Notes: generated by a model not told the origin, from the letters alone. 15,000 bases of DNA from an uncultured Clostridia bacterium (GCA_905235695.1 CAJOMW010000030.1:1-15000); one strand, 5' to 3'. Positions 1 through 7,507 are shown, counted from the first letter of the stretch. Program-made: numbers and translations.

Positions 1-19
1 TATTTTATTAAATCAGAAC

Positions 20-51
20 AAAAAATAAGCCGCATTAAAAAATGCGGCTTA
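20..51 (-). terminator. Intrinsic terminator of the P-loop gene
   Basis: Perfect 11-bp stem (26-36 with 41-51) around an AAAA loop. Read on the minus strand it is followed directly by six T residues (positions 25 to 20). It lies 20 bp beyond the stop codon of the minus-strand P-loop gene, so it should end that transcript. Confidence 0.88.
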
Positions 52-71
52 ATATTAAAAATACGATTATG

Positions 72-482
72 TCATGCAAGATACGGCTTCAAGCTCTCAG
101 GTATCTTTTCAACCTCGATAGACGCTGTCATCGTGAAGTTTATGCTCTGAGAATCGAGAAGGGGAGTTATCTTCTGTGCGAACTTCTCAAAGCCCTCGAC
201 GTCGTTCTTGCAAATCTTGAGCGCCGAGTCGATGAAGAGGTCGGTAAGGTCGTAGTCGCTTGCCAGAATTCCGCAGATAAAGCCGTAGAGCCTTTCCCAG
301 TCGTTTATGGAATAGGTGTCGATGTTGATGAGCCTTGTCTGCGAATTTATTTCATGTATGAGCTTAGTGCCGGATTCGATACAGACAACGTTTCCCTTGG
401 TGACTTTCTGAGCTTGGTTTACCATTTCCACCAAATTCTTTGTCTTTCCCGAGCCTTTGAGCCCTGCAAAAATCTTGAGCAT
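72..482 (-). CDS. Small P-loop NTPase-like protein, function unknown
   Basis: A 136-residue protein whose N terminus carries a clear Walker A motif, GLKGSGKT at residues 7-14, right after a short hydrophobic beta strand (LKIFA). A possible Walker B is the hydrophobic run ending in Asp at residues 82-85 (LFID). No transmembrane segment or recognisable accessory domain is seen. A longer frame would begin at 536, but the ATG at 482 is preferred: it has an AAGGAG ribosome binding site about 10 nt upstream, and the consensus promoter at 539-567 would start transcription near 531, downstream of the longer start. The gene appears monocistronic, with its own promoter and terminator. I do not recognise a named family; it could be an AAA-like or kinase-like ATP-binding protein. 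That it binds nucleotide is likely; its job is unknown. Confidence 0.8.
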   Translation of the reverse strand: MLKIFAGLKGSGKTKNLVEMVNQAQKVTKGNVVCIESGTKLIHEINSQTRLINIDTYSINDWERLYGFICGILASDYDLTDLFIDSALKICKNDVEGFEKFAQKITPLLDSQSINFTMTASIEVEKIPESLKPYLA

Positions 483-538
483 AATATATGATCTCCTTTT
501 CAATATTTTAGCGTCCGGACATTCCTTCCACCACATAT

Positions 539-567
539 ATAATACACTTTTTTTGCCGTAATGTCAA
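539..567 (-). promoter_or_regulatory. Sigma-A promoter of the P-loop gene
   Basis: On the minus strand, TTGACA (562-567), a 17-bp spacer and TATTAT (539-544). The -35 is perfect and the -10 has five of six bases. Predicted start of transcription is near 531, leaving a leader of about 50 nt before the ATG at 482. The promoter lies between gltA and this gene, so the gene need not depend on gltA transcription. Confidence 0.85.
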
Positions 568-622
568 TATGATTTTGAATTACTTAAGCATAAATATACA
601 AATTGTTTTAATTTGCCGTCCG

Positions 623-1975
623 TCAGCCTCTCTCGTCTATCGGAACGTAATCCCTGATTACGTGGCTCGTCTTGTAGGCAGGTCTGATTATCCTGCCGCC
701 GGTGAGTATTTCTTCTATTCTGTGAGCGCACCAGCCGGCAACGCGCGCAGTCGCAAAGAGCGGTGTGAAGAGCTCCTCGGGTATGCCGAGCATACGGTAA
801 ACGAGTCCGGAGTACATATCTACGTTCGCGCACATGTACTTGTTGTTCCCGGTCACTTTTTTGAATATGCCGGGCGTCAGCTCCTCTATCTTTTGCAGCA
901 GCTCGAACTCCTCGATAAAGCCCTTTTCCTCTGCAAGCCCCTTGGCGCATTTCTTGAGGGTGACGGCGCGGGGATCCGATTTTGTGTATATTGCGTGTCC
1001 CATGCCGTATATGAGGCCGCTTCCGTCGCCTGCCTGCTTGCTCAGTATCTTTTCGAGATAATTTGCTACTTCCTCGTCGTCCTTCCAGTCGCGGACGTTA
1101 TTCTTGATGTCCGTAAACATCTGATCGACCTTTATGTTCGCACCGCCGTGCTTAGGTCCTTTAAGCGAGCCTATCGCCGCGGATATGGCGGAATATATAT
1201 CGGTATTTGTCGACGAGAGGACTCTGCATGAGAAGGTGGAGTTGTTGCCGCCGCCGTGCTCTGCGTGGAGTACGAGGCACAGGTCGAGAAGTCTCGCTTC
1301 CTTTTCGTTAAACGTAACGTCCTTGCCGACTATCCTCATGAAGTTCTGTGCGCACGAGAGACCGGGCAGCGGACGGTGCAGCAGAAGGCTGTCCTGGTCG
1401 AAGATGTGCTTCTTTACCGAGTATGCATGAGCCGCTATTATCGGCAGTCTTGCGATGAGCTGTATGCTTTGGCGAAGCTGATTTTCGAGCGACAGATCCT
1501 CTGGGTTCTCGTCGTATGAGTAGAGCGACACTATGGCGGACTGCAGCTTGTTCATTATGTTCGGAGAGGGAGCCCGCATTATAACGTCCTCGGTGAAGCT
1601 TGCGGGGAGAGAGGCGTATTCCGAAGAGAGTGTCTTGAACGCCTCGAGCTGTTCTTTTGTGGGGAGCGTGCCGAAAAGGAGTATGAACGAACACTCCTCA
1701 AAGCCGTATCTGTTCTCCTTTACGTATGCTTCAACGAGCTTTTCCACGTCGTAGCCCCTGTAATACAATTTTCCCTCTTCGGGAAATTTTTCACCTTCGT
1801 TTAAAACATATCCGTGAACGAGACTGAGGTTCGTAACTCCTGCCACGACGCCGCTTCCGTCCGCATTTCTGAGACCTCTTTTTACGTTTGCGTTTTCAAA
1901 AACACTTGACGGTATATTGTAGCTCTTTTTGCATATTTCCGATAGTTTGAGCAAGGTTTCGGAATAATTATTCAT
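623..1975 (-). CDS. gltA: Citrate synthase (citrate/2-methylcitrate synthase family)
   Basis: A 450-residue cytoplasmic enzyme that condenses acetyl-CoA with oxaloacetate to give citrate. The family's active-site elements are all visible: LHAEH with the first catalytic His at 237-240, GHAIY with the second His at 327 followed by the SDPR element, and NVDMYSG with the catalytic Asp at 386. The RGYDVEKLV segment at 73-81 is the usual N-terminal signature. Length and sequence fit the roughly 450-residue Clostridial branch. The start has an AAAGGA ribosome binding site about 10 nt upstream and a strong promoter at 2069-2097, giving a leader of about 85 nt. No other TCA-cycle gene is adjacent, so its role may be precursor supply for glutamate rather than a full cycle (inference). 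A 2-methylcitrate synthase activity cannot be excluded from sequence alone. No clear GC-rich terminator follows the stop. Confidence 0.95.
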   Translation of the reverse strand: MNNYSETLLKLSEICKKSYNIPSSVFENANVKRGLRNADGSGVVAGVTNLSLVHGYVLNEGEKFPEEGKLYYRGYDVEKLVEAYVKENRYGFEECSFILLFGTLPTKEQLEAFKTLSSEYASLPASFTEDVIMRAPSPNIMNKLQSAIVSLYSYDENPEDLSLENQLRQSIQLIARLPIIAAHAYSVKKHIFDQDSLLLHRPLPGLSCAQNFMRIVGKDVTFNEKEARLLDLCLVLHAEHGGGNNSTFSCRVLSSTNTDIYSAISAAIGSLKGPKHGGANIKVDQMFTDIKNNVRDWKDDEEVANYLEKILSKQAGDGSGLIYGMGHAIYTKSDPRAVTLKKCAKGLAEEKGFIEEFELLQKIEELTPGIFKKVTGNNKYMCANVDMYSGLVYRMLGIPEELFTPLFATARVAGWCAHRIEEILTGGRIIRPAYKTSHVIRDYVPIDERG

Positions 1976-2068
1976 AAAGCCTCGTCCTTTCTTAATATAA
2001 TTTACTGAAAATACACTTTCTCGCCGCCGATAACCAAAAAATCCGATATTTTCATTTAATATAGGAGT

Positions 2069-2097
2069 ATTGTATCATAAAAAAACATAAAATGCAA
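2069..2097 (-). promoter_or_regulatory. Sigma-A promoter of gltA
   Basis: Minus-strand TTGCAT (2092-2097), a 17-bp spacer and TACAAT (2069-2074). The -10 is preceded by TGA, giving an extended TGn element. It sits in the 138-bp divergent gap between gltA and the spoIID-like gene and overlaps the upstream region of the latter. Predicted start near 2062. Confidence 0.8.
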
Positions 2098-2113
2098 GAG
2101 GTAAATTTAAATT

Positions 2114-3172
2114 ATGCAAAAAAATCTCAAGTTCTCAAAATTCAGCAGGCTCAAAACCGCTTTTTTTGCGATTGCGGCACTGGCGCTTTTCATATTGTCT
2201 GCAAATGCGCTTATTCTGCCGAAAACACAGAATAAAACAGAGAGCGGCGCACATTCGTCCACAATTTACAAACGCCTTGAAAATCTTTCTGCGGAAATCG
2301 GAGAGCAATCGCCGCCATCCGAAAAAATGAATAATTCGGTTTACAAAAATTCAAACGCATACAAAAACGCCGACGGAACTTTTAATATATCGAAGATATC
2401 GGTATACGATGCGCAGACGGGAAAAGTGAGGGATATGGATCTCGAGTACTATACGCTGTGTGCGCTGATAGCCGAAATGCCGCAGTCTTTTGAATCGAGC
2501 GCACTCATGGCGCAGGCGGTGGCGTGCAGGACTTTCGCCGTTCGCAAGGTATACGAGGGCAAAAAGCACAGCGGCGCTGACGTCTGCACGGATTTTTCGC
2601 ACTGTCAGAGCTTCAGGGATGCGGAGAGCGCGGATTACGACATTCAGAAGGCAGTCGATGCGGTGAATGCGACGAGGGGCATTATTGCGACATTTGGCGG
2701 AGAGCCGATAGTGGCGGCGTATCATGCATCAAGCGCGTTTTATACCAAATCGGGCAGCGATGTGTGGGGCGGCGAGACCGAATACCTTGTATCCGTCGCC
2801 GCACCGGAGAGCCTCGACGACATCTCTTTTACCGTAAGATACGCAAGCGATGAAGTGAGATCCAAGCTGAAGAAGACCGGACTTAACGGCGGCATCAGCT
2901 TTATATCCGACCGTGACGGCTTTTTGCAGTATGCGACGGACGGAGTAAGCACAGTAACTCCGAGAGAATTGAAAAACGCGCTCGGACTTCGCTCGGACGT
3001 CGTAAAAGTGAGCGAGGACGGAAAAGATACCGTCTTTACGACCTACGGCTACGGGCACGGAGTCGGAATGAGCCAGTACGGAGCGAACGCCCTCGCAGAG
3101 CAGGGCTATGACTTTTACGAGATTCTTAAATATTATTATACGGGCATAGGCTTTGCCTTTATAAAAAGCTGA
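2114..3172 (+). CDS. spoIID: SpoIID/LytB-type peptidoglycan lytic transglycosylase
   Basis: A 352-residue protein with an N-terminal membrane anchor or uncleaved signal (hydrophobic residues about 16-35) and a low-complexity linker to about 90. The SpoIID domain follows. Its core motif LIAEMPQSFES...AQAVACRTFAVRK covers about 118-145, with the family's catalytic Glu at 121. A Cys-x5-Cys element at 158-164 resembles the zinc-binding cysteines described in clostridial SpoIID. The C-terminal YGYGHGVGMSQYGANALA signature is at 311-327. In spore formers SpoIID cleaves glycan strands lacking stem peptides during engulfment, together with SpoIIP and SpoIIM. Neither partner is in this window and the neighbour is a different amidase, so this may be the engulfment enzyme or a vegetative SpoIID-like paralogue. 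An AGAGGT ribosome binding site lies about 11 nt before the ATG. No confident promoter was found; a weak TTCATT/TATCAT pair occurs in the divergent gap. Confidence 0.87.
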   Translation: MQKNLKFSKFSRLKTAFFAIAALALFILSANALILPKTQNKTESGAHSSTIYKRLENLSAEIGEQSPPSEKMNNSVYKNSNAYKNADGTFNISKISVYDAQTGKVRDMDLEYYTLCALIAEMPQSFESSALMAQAVACRTFAVRKVYEGKKHSGADVCTDFSHCQSFRDAESADYDIQKAVDAVNATRGIIATFGGEPIVAAYHASSAFYTKSGSDVWGGETEYLVSVAAPESLDDISFTVRYASDEVRSKLKKTGLNGGISFISDRDGFLQYATDGVSTVTPRELKNALGLRSDVVKVSEDGKDTVFTTYGYGHGVGMSQYGANALAEQGYDFYEILKYYYTGIGFAFIKS

Positions 3173-3261
3173 AAACAGAGGATAATAATCAAAAATGCGG
3201 AAAACAGAGAAAAAAGCCGTGAAAAAACGTGAAAAACGTACCTAAAAGGCAAATAAGAAAA

Positions 3262-3283
3262 AGAGAAGGCGACTGCCTTCTCT
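3262..3283. terminator. Hairpin between the spoIID-like and GHL10-amidase genes
   Basis: A perfect 9-bp stem (AGAGAAGGC with GCCTTCTCT) around a GACT loop, 90 bp after the spoIID stop. On the plus strand the 3' flank is GATATTG, a poor T-tract. On the minus strand the 3' flank reads TTTTCTTATTT, a good one. It may weakly end the spoIID transcript, but its polarity favours a minus-strand RNA (see findings). Confidence 0.55.
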
Positions 3284-3354
3284 GATATTGTGCCTTGCGG
3301 CTTTGAAATGACATAACGCAAAAGCTCTTGTGCCGAATTGTTTAATATTTTTGT

Positions 3355-3377
3355 ATCTCTATTGCAAAAATAGAGAT
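3355..3377. promoter_or_regulatory. Operator-like palindrome over the -35 of the GHL10-amidase promoter
   Basis: Perfect 9-bp inverted repeat with arms ATCTCTATT (3355-3363) and AATAGAGAT (3369-3377) separated by GCAAA. The -35 hexamer (3362-3367) lies at its centre, so a dimeric regulator bound here would block RNA polymerase. No regulator gene is in the window and the binder is unknown. A purely structural role is possible but less likely, because the sequence lies upstream of the predicted transcript start. Confidence 0.5.
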
Positions 3378-3390
3378 TTTACTGTATAAT
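3362..3390 (+). promoter_or_regulatory. Sigma-A promoter of the GHL10-amidase/nth operon
   Basis: TTGCAA (3362-3367), a 17-bp spacer and a perfect TATAAT (3385-3390). Predicted transcript start is near 3397, giving a leader of about 60 nt to the ATG at 3458. Confidence 0.85.
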
Positions 3391-3457
3391 GTAAGTGTAT
3401 ATTGAGGGATTTTGACGAAAAACAGGATATTCTGACACTTTGCACGGAGGTGCACCG

Positions 3458-6400
3458 ATGAACTACGGTCCCGATAACAATAATAACAACCAAAAAGAAC
3501 TTGTGAATATAACTGCCGAAGAAAAAAAAGAGGCGGAAAGCAAAAAGCGAAAGAGCGGAAGGCTTGCCGCAGTCCTTTCGCTGCTGACGGTCGCAGTCTT
3601 TGCCGCAGCGGCAATGACTATATTCTCGTTTATCGGCAAAAAAGCCGATGTTGAGACGAGCGCCAAGGAAGATGCGGTGCCGACCGGCGCAAACATTATC
3701 AGAAGCGATGGAAACGAGGAGATGCGCGGCGTCTGGATAGCGTCGACATTCAACATAAACTATCCGTCAAAGCCGGGGCTTTCCGAGAGCGAAATGAAGG
3801 AAGAGATCGACGAAATAGTCGAAAATGTGAAAAAGGCAAATCTCAACGCCATATTCTTTCAGGTGAGACCTGCCGCCGACGCGCTCTATCCCTCAGAGAT
3901 ATTCCCGTATTCAAAGTATCTTACCGGAACTCAGGGCGAGTCTCCCGATAATGACTTTGACAGTCTCGCATACATAATAGACAAGGCATCGGAAAACGGC
4001 ATAGAGGTACATGCGTGGGTAAATCCGTACAGAATTACAACGGAGCCTTCCGACGAAGGTGAGCTGTGCGACAGCAGTCCTGCCGTCCTTCACCCCGAAT
4101 ATACCGTAAAATACGCCGACGGAAAGACCTATTTCAATCCGGGACTTCCCGAGGTGAGACAGCTTGTAATAGACGGCGTAAGGGAGATAGCCGAGAATTA
4201 TCCGAATATATCCGGCATACACTTTGACGACTACTTTTATCCGTATCCGTCCGGCGGAGCGGAGTTTGACGATGAAGCGGCGTATGCGGTGTACGGCGGC
4301 GGCATGGACAAGGCCGACTGGCGCAGAGAAAACGTAAATGCGCTCGTAAAGGGAGCGTATGACGCCGTAAAAGAGGTAAATCCCAACATACGCTTTGGAG
4401 TATCGCCTTTCGGAATATGGGCAAATGCCGGCTCAGACACGCCGGTAAACGGAAGCGTAAGCTCCGGATTTGAGGCGTACAGCTCGCTCTACTGCGACGC
4501 CCTCGCATGGGCAGACGGCGGATATGTGGACTACCTTATTCCGCAGATATATTGGAGCTTTTCGACCTCGTCCGCTCCGTTTGACAACATAGCAAGGTGG
4601 TGGAATGCCGCACTTGACGGGACCGGCGTTGACCTTTACATAGGACACGCCGCATTTAAGGCGGCAGACTACCCGGACAACGAGATGGGAATACAGGTCG
4701 AATTTGCGAGAAATCTCATAAGCTACCGCGGAAGCGTGTACTGCGGATATGAGGACATAAAGAACAATACTTGCGGACTTATGGACAAGATAGCGTCCCT
4801 CAACGAAGAGCCGGTAACTTATTCTTATGACGGCTTGTCGGACACGGCGTCCGTCTTGACGCCTGCGAACAACTATCAGTCGTCTTCGTCGACAGTATCC
4901 CTTGTCGGCTCGTCCGACGTAAATTATCCTCTTACCGTAAACGGCGAGAAAATTTCAAGGACAAAGAGCGGACTGTTTTCGTACTACACGACGGTAGACG
5001 CCGGTATAAACGTCTTTACCCTCGAGCAGAACGGCGTCAGGACTACGCACAACATAAACTATAAGACTACGAAAAACGATGCGCCGTCCGCGAGCTCATC
5101 AAACAATCTCGGAGCGATGAAGATAACTGACGTTGTACCCTCCGGCGAGGCGTGGCTCATGAAGGGCGACACGCTGAAAATAAGCTGCATAGCCCCGGGC
5201 GGAAGCGAGGTCGTTGCGAAGATAGGCGGCATGAGCGTCGTACTGAAGCCCACGCTCAATACCGTTTCAAACCTAAAATATGTAAGAGAGATATATTCCG
5301 GAGAGATAACCCCGTCGAATTTTGCAGGTGATGGTGAAATCGTGCCGCTCGGCACTCTGAAGATAACCGCAACTCTCGGCGAAGAATCCGTAACTTCTCA
5401 GGGCGGACTCATAAAGCAGATGGGCGAAAAGGCGCTCGTCTACGCCGAAATAACAAAGGACTATACGCGCCTCAGACTTTCGCCGTCCTCCTCGTTCTAC
5501 GATGAGTATACGCCTGCTTCCCCAGGTCTATGCGACTATGTAAAGGGACTTTACGGCAGCTACTACAAGCTCTCCTTCGGAGCGTACGTATCGGCGGAAA
5601 ACGTAAAGATAGTTGAGGGAATTGAGCTGAATCAGAACAAGGTGCTCGACGTAAAAGTAGCGGTAAACGGCATGGACACCATAAACAACAAGAACAATTT
5701 TACCGACGTGACCTTCCGCTGTCTTGAAAACGTGCCGGCAAACGCCGTCGCATCCGACGACGTCATAAATATTACGTTCTATAACACCGATTCGTCGCTT
5801 ATACCGCTGCCGGAGGTAGAGGCAAATCCCATCGTCTCATATGTAAAGGCAGTCGCCATAGACGACACCACGCTCAGGTACACCGTCGTTCTGAAAGATA
5901 AGCTGAATATGTACGGGTACAACGTCATATACGAGAACGGCAACATAATTCTTCGCCTTAATAATCCGCAGTCGCTGTCATCCGATCCCGAAAAGCCCCT
6001 TGCAGGAAAGACGATCGTCGTCGATGCGGGACACGGCGGAAACGACTCCGGCGCACTCGGGTGCGGAAATGTAAACGAGGCGGCGCTCAACCTTGAAGAG
6101 GCGCTCTATCTGCAAAAGGAGCTTGAGGCTCTCGGTGCAAATGTCATCATGTCAAGAACCGAGGACGTGACCTTTGTGCTTGAAGACAGGACGGTATTCC
6201 TCGCTGAGATAAATCCCGATATGGCTATATCCATACACCAAAATTCGGTAGCCTCTTCCGCCAACGCCCAGAAGGCGAGGGGATTCCTCGGTCTATACTG
6301 TGCGGAAAGCGGAAAACTGCTCGCAAAGACCGTATCCTCAACCGTCTCCGAGCAGCTCAACCGCTACGAGCGCCCGTATTCGTATCAGATGCTCGCCGTA

Positions 6401-6568
6401 GCGAGAAACCACCGCTTCCCGTCTGCTCTCTGCGAGATGTGCTTTATATCCAATATCGAGGAATACGAGTGGTCTATAACTCCCGGAAACACCGAGAGGA
6501 GCGCAAAGGCGCTTGCCGACGGTATCCTGAACTACTATAAGGCACAGGAGGCTTACCTTGCGTATTGA
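3458..6568 (+). CDS. GHL10 glycosidase-like / N-acetylmuramoyl-L-alanine amidase fusion
   Basis: A 1036-residue envelope protein. Residues 1-35 are charged and cytoplasmic; 36-58 form one membrane anchor. Residues about 88-450 match the GHL10 (DUF187) family: MRGVWIAS at 89-96, FFQVRPAADALYPS at 133-146, HFDDYFYPYP at 255-264, GVSPFGIW at 314-321 and IPQIYWS at 361-367. Residues about 460-545 look like an immunoglobulin-like domain. Residues about 655-720 are SH3-like and about 726-840 AMIN-like (inferred from pattern only). The C terminus (848-1030) is an Amidase_3 domain with all expected ligands: H859 in DAGHGG, E874, H927 in SIHQNS, and catalytic E993 in CEMCFISN. The amidase should remove stem peptides from peptidoglycan. 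The GHL10 part probably cleaves glycan, as E. coli DigH/YddW is reported to do with denuded strands. The ATG at 3458 is chosen over a TTG at 3440 because the GGAGGT ribosome binding site lies between them. It overlaps nth by 11 bp. Confidence 0.9.
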   Translation: MNYGPDNNNNNQKELVNITAEEKKEAESKKRKSGRLAAVLSLLTVAVFAAAAMTIFSFIGKKADVETSAKEDAVPTGANIIRSDGNEEMRGVWIASTFNINYPSKPGLSESEMKEEIDEIVENVKKANLNAIFFQVRPAADALYPSEIFPYSKYLTGTQGESPDNDFDSLAYIIDKASENGIEVHAWVNPYRITTEPSDEGELCDSSPAVLHPEYTVKYADGKTYFNPGLPEVRQLVIDGVREIAENYPNISGIHFDDYFYPYPSGGAEFDDEAAYAVYGGGMDKADWRRENVNALVKGAYDAVKEVNPNIRFGVSPFGIWANAGSDTPVNGSVSSGFEAYSSLYCDALAWADGGYVDYLIPQIYWSFSTSSAPFDNIARWWNAALDGTGVDLYIGHAAFKAADYPDNEMGIQVEFARNLISYRGSVYCGYEDIKNNTCGLMDKIASLNEEPVTYSYDGLSDTASVLTPANNYQSSSSTVSLVGSSDVNYPLTVNGEKISRTKSGLFSYYTTVDAGINVFTLEQNGVRTTHNINYKTTKNDAPSASSSNNLGAMKITDVVPSGEAWLMKGDTLKISCIAPGGSEVVAKIGGMSVVLKPTLNTVSNLKYVREIYSGEITPSNFAGDGEIVPLGTLKITATLGEESVTSQGGLIKQMGEKALVYAEITKDYTRLRLSPSSSFYDEYTPASPGLCDYVKGLYGSYYKLSFGAYVSAENVKIVEGIELNQNKVLDVKVAVNGMDTINNKNNFTDVTFRCLENVPANAVASDDVINITFYNTDSSLIPLPEVEANPIVSYVKAVAIDDTTLRYTVVLKDKLNMYGYNVIYENGNIILRLNNPQSLSSDPEKPLAGKTIVVDAGHGGNDSGALGCGNVNEAALNLEEALYLQKELEALGANVIMSRTEDVTFVLEDRTVFLAEINPDMAISIHQNSVASSANAQKARGFLGLYCAESGKLLAKTVSSTVSEQLNRYERPYSYQMLAVARNHRFPSALCEMCFISNIEEYEWSITPGNTERSAKALADGILNYYKAQEAYLAY

Positions 6569-7202
6569 CAAAAAGAAAAACGCACATATATGTGCATCGA
6601 GACTTGAGAAAAAATACCCGGACGCCGTCTGCTCTCTCGATTATGAGACGGATCCGTGGAAGCTGCTGGTCATGTCACGCCTTTCGGCTCAGTGTACCGA
6701 TGCGAGGGTAAATATAGTGTCCAAGCCTCTGTTTGAGGCGTTCCCTGACGTGTACGCCATGGCGAAGGCGGATACGGCGGACATAGAGAAGATAATATTT
6801 CCCTGCGGACTTTACAAGACCAAGGCGCGTGATATAAGCAGGATGTGTAATCAGCTTATAGAAAATTACGGTGGTAAAGTGCCGGACACGATGGAGGACC
6901 TTCTCAGCCTTTCGGGAGTTGGCAGAAAAATAGCGAATCTCATTCTCGGGGACGTCTTCGGCAAGGGCGGAATAGTTGCCGACACGCACTGCATAAGGAT
7001 ATCGAACAGGCTCGGACTTGCCGACAGTACAAATCAGGTGATAGTCGAGAGGGAGCTTGATGCGCTTATCCCGAAGGAAAATCAGTCGGATTTCTGCCAC
7101 AGGCTTGTCCTTTTCGGACGTGATATCTGCTCGGCGAGAAGCCCGAGGTGCGAAGAGTGCTTCCTTAGGGATATTTGCCCTGAGATTAAGAAAGCGAAAT
7201 AA
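6558..7202 (+). CDS. nth: Endonuclease III (DNA glycosylase/AP lyase)
   Basis: A 214-residue base-excision repair enzyme that removes oxidised pyrimidines and nicks abasic sites. The helix-hairpin-helix SGVGRKIA at 119-126 contains the catalytic Lys (124). ADTH at 141-144 supplies the catalytic Asp (142). The C-terminal [4Fe-4S] ligands follow the exact family spacing C-x6-C-x2-C-x5-C (191, 198, 201, 207). Length is typical. Translation must start at TTG 6558: a textbook AGGAGG lies 6 nt upstream and no suitable ATG precedes the conserved region. The start lies inside the last codons of the GHL10-amidase gene, so the two are probably translationally coupled. A terminator follows 17 bp after the stop. 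Confidence 0.95.
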   Translation: MRIDKKKNAHICASRLEKKYPDAVCSLDYETDPWKLLVMSRLSAQCTDARVNIVSKPLFEAFPDVYAMAKADTADIEKIIFPCGLYKTKARDISRMCNQLIENYGGKVPDTMEDLLSLSGVGRKIANLILGDVFGKGGIVADTHCIRISNRLGLADSTNQVIVERELDALIPKENQSDFCHRLVLFGRDICSARSPRCEECFLRDICPEIKKAK

Positions 7203-7218
7203 ATACAATAAAATAAAG

Positions 7219-7250
7219 TCCGGCTGAGCGCATCAGCCGGATATATTTTT
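7219..7250. terminator. Terminator shared by nth (+) and the HMA gene (-)
   Basis: A perfect 9-bp stem TCCGGCTGA/TCAGCCGGA (7219-7227 with 7233-7241) around GCGCA. The plus strand continues TATATTTTT, and the minus strand continues CTTTATTTTATTG. It lies between convergent genes and should work for both, more strongly on the plus strand. Confidence 0.85.
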
Positions 7251-7507
7251 CACTTTTTCCCGAACAGCGAAAATCCCTTTTTCTCATAAGGCTCGCATTT
7301 CATGCCCGTCATCCTGTATCCCGCTTCTTCGATGACCTCTCTGAGCTTTGCCTCGTCAACAGGCTCCTTTGCTATTATCTCGGTCGTGTTTTTTTCGTGG
7401 TCGGACGTGACTTCCTTTGCGCCAAACGCCTTTTTTACGGCTTCACTGACGTGATTTTCGCAGTTGCGGCACATCATTCCCTCGACTGTGGCGGTTATCT
7501 TTACCAT
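7250..7507 (-). CDS. Heavy-metal-associated (HMA) domain protein, CopZ-like
   Basis: An 85-residue soluble protein of the ferredoxin-like HMA fold. The metal site is M-x-C-x-x-C within GMMCRNCENHV (Cys at 13 and 16), after a first beta strand VKITATVEG. This family carries Cu(I) or similar soft metals to P-type ATPases. A short tail ending GFSLFGKK extends past the usual fold. The ATG at 7507 is preferred over one at 7528 because an AAGGAG ribosome binding site lies 9 nt upstream of it. No metal ATPase or CsoR/CopY-type regulator is adjacent, so the partner is elsewhere. Metal identity is inferred from the family, not shown. Confidence 0.88.
   Translation of the reverse strand: MVKITATVEGMMCRNCENHVSEAVKKAFGAKEVTSDHEKNTTEIIAKEPVDEAKLREVIEEAGYRMTGMKCEPYEKKGFSLFGKK

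Noticed and set aside
482..536. Longer N terminus for the P-loop gene
   Set aside because: The promoter at 539-567 would start transcription near 531, downstream of that ATG, and the good ribosome binding site precedes the ATG at 482.
569..1231. 220-residue plus-strand open frame opposite gltA
   Set aside because: Antisense shadow of a clearly identified citrate synthase; no family signature.
2041..2113. Sigma-E (sporulation) promoter ahead of the spoIID-like gene
   Set aside because: CATAAA- and TTCATTT-like elements are present, but the spacing (about 18 bp) does not fit the 14-15 bp expected.
3136..3321. 61-residue hydrophobic minus-strand open frame
   Set aside because: It starts at TTG without a ribosome binding site and overlaps the spoIID 3' end; the hairpins there are better explained as RNA structure.
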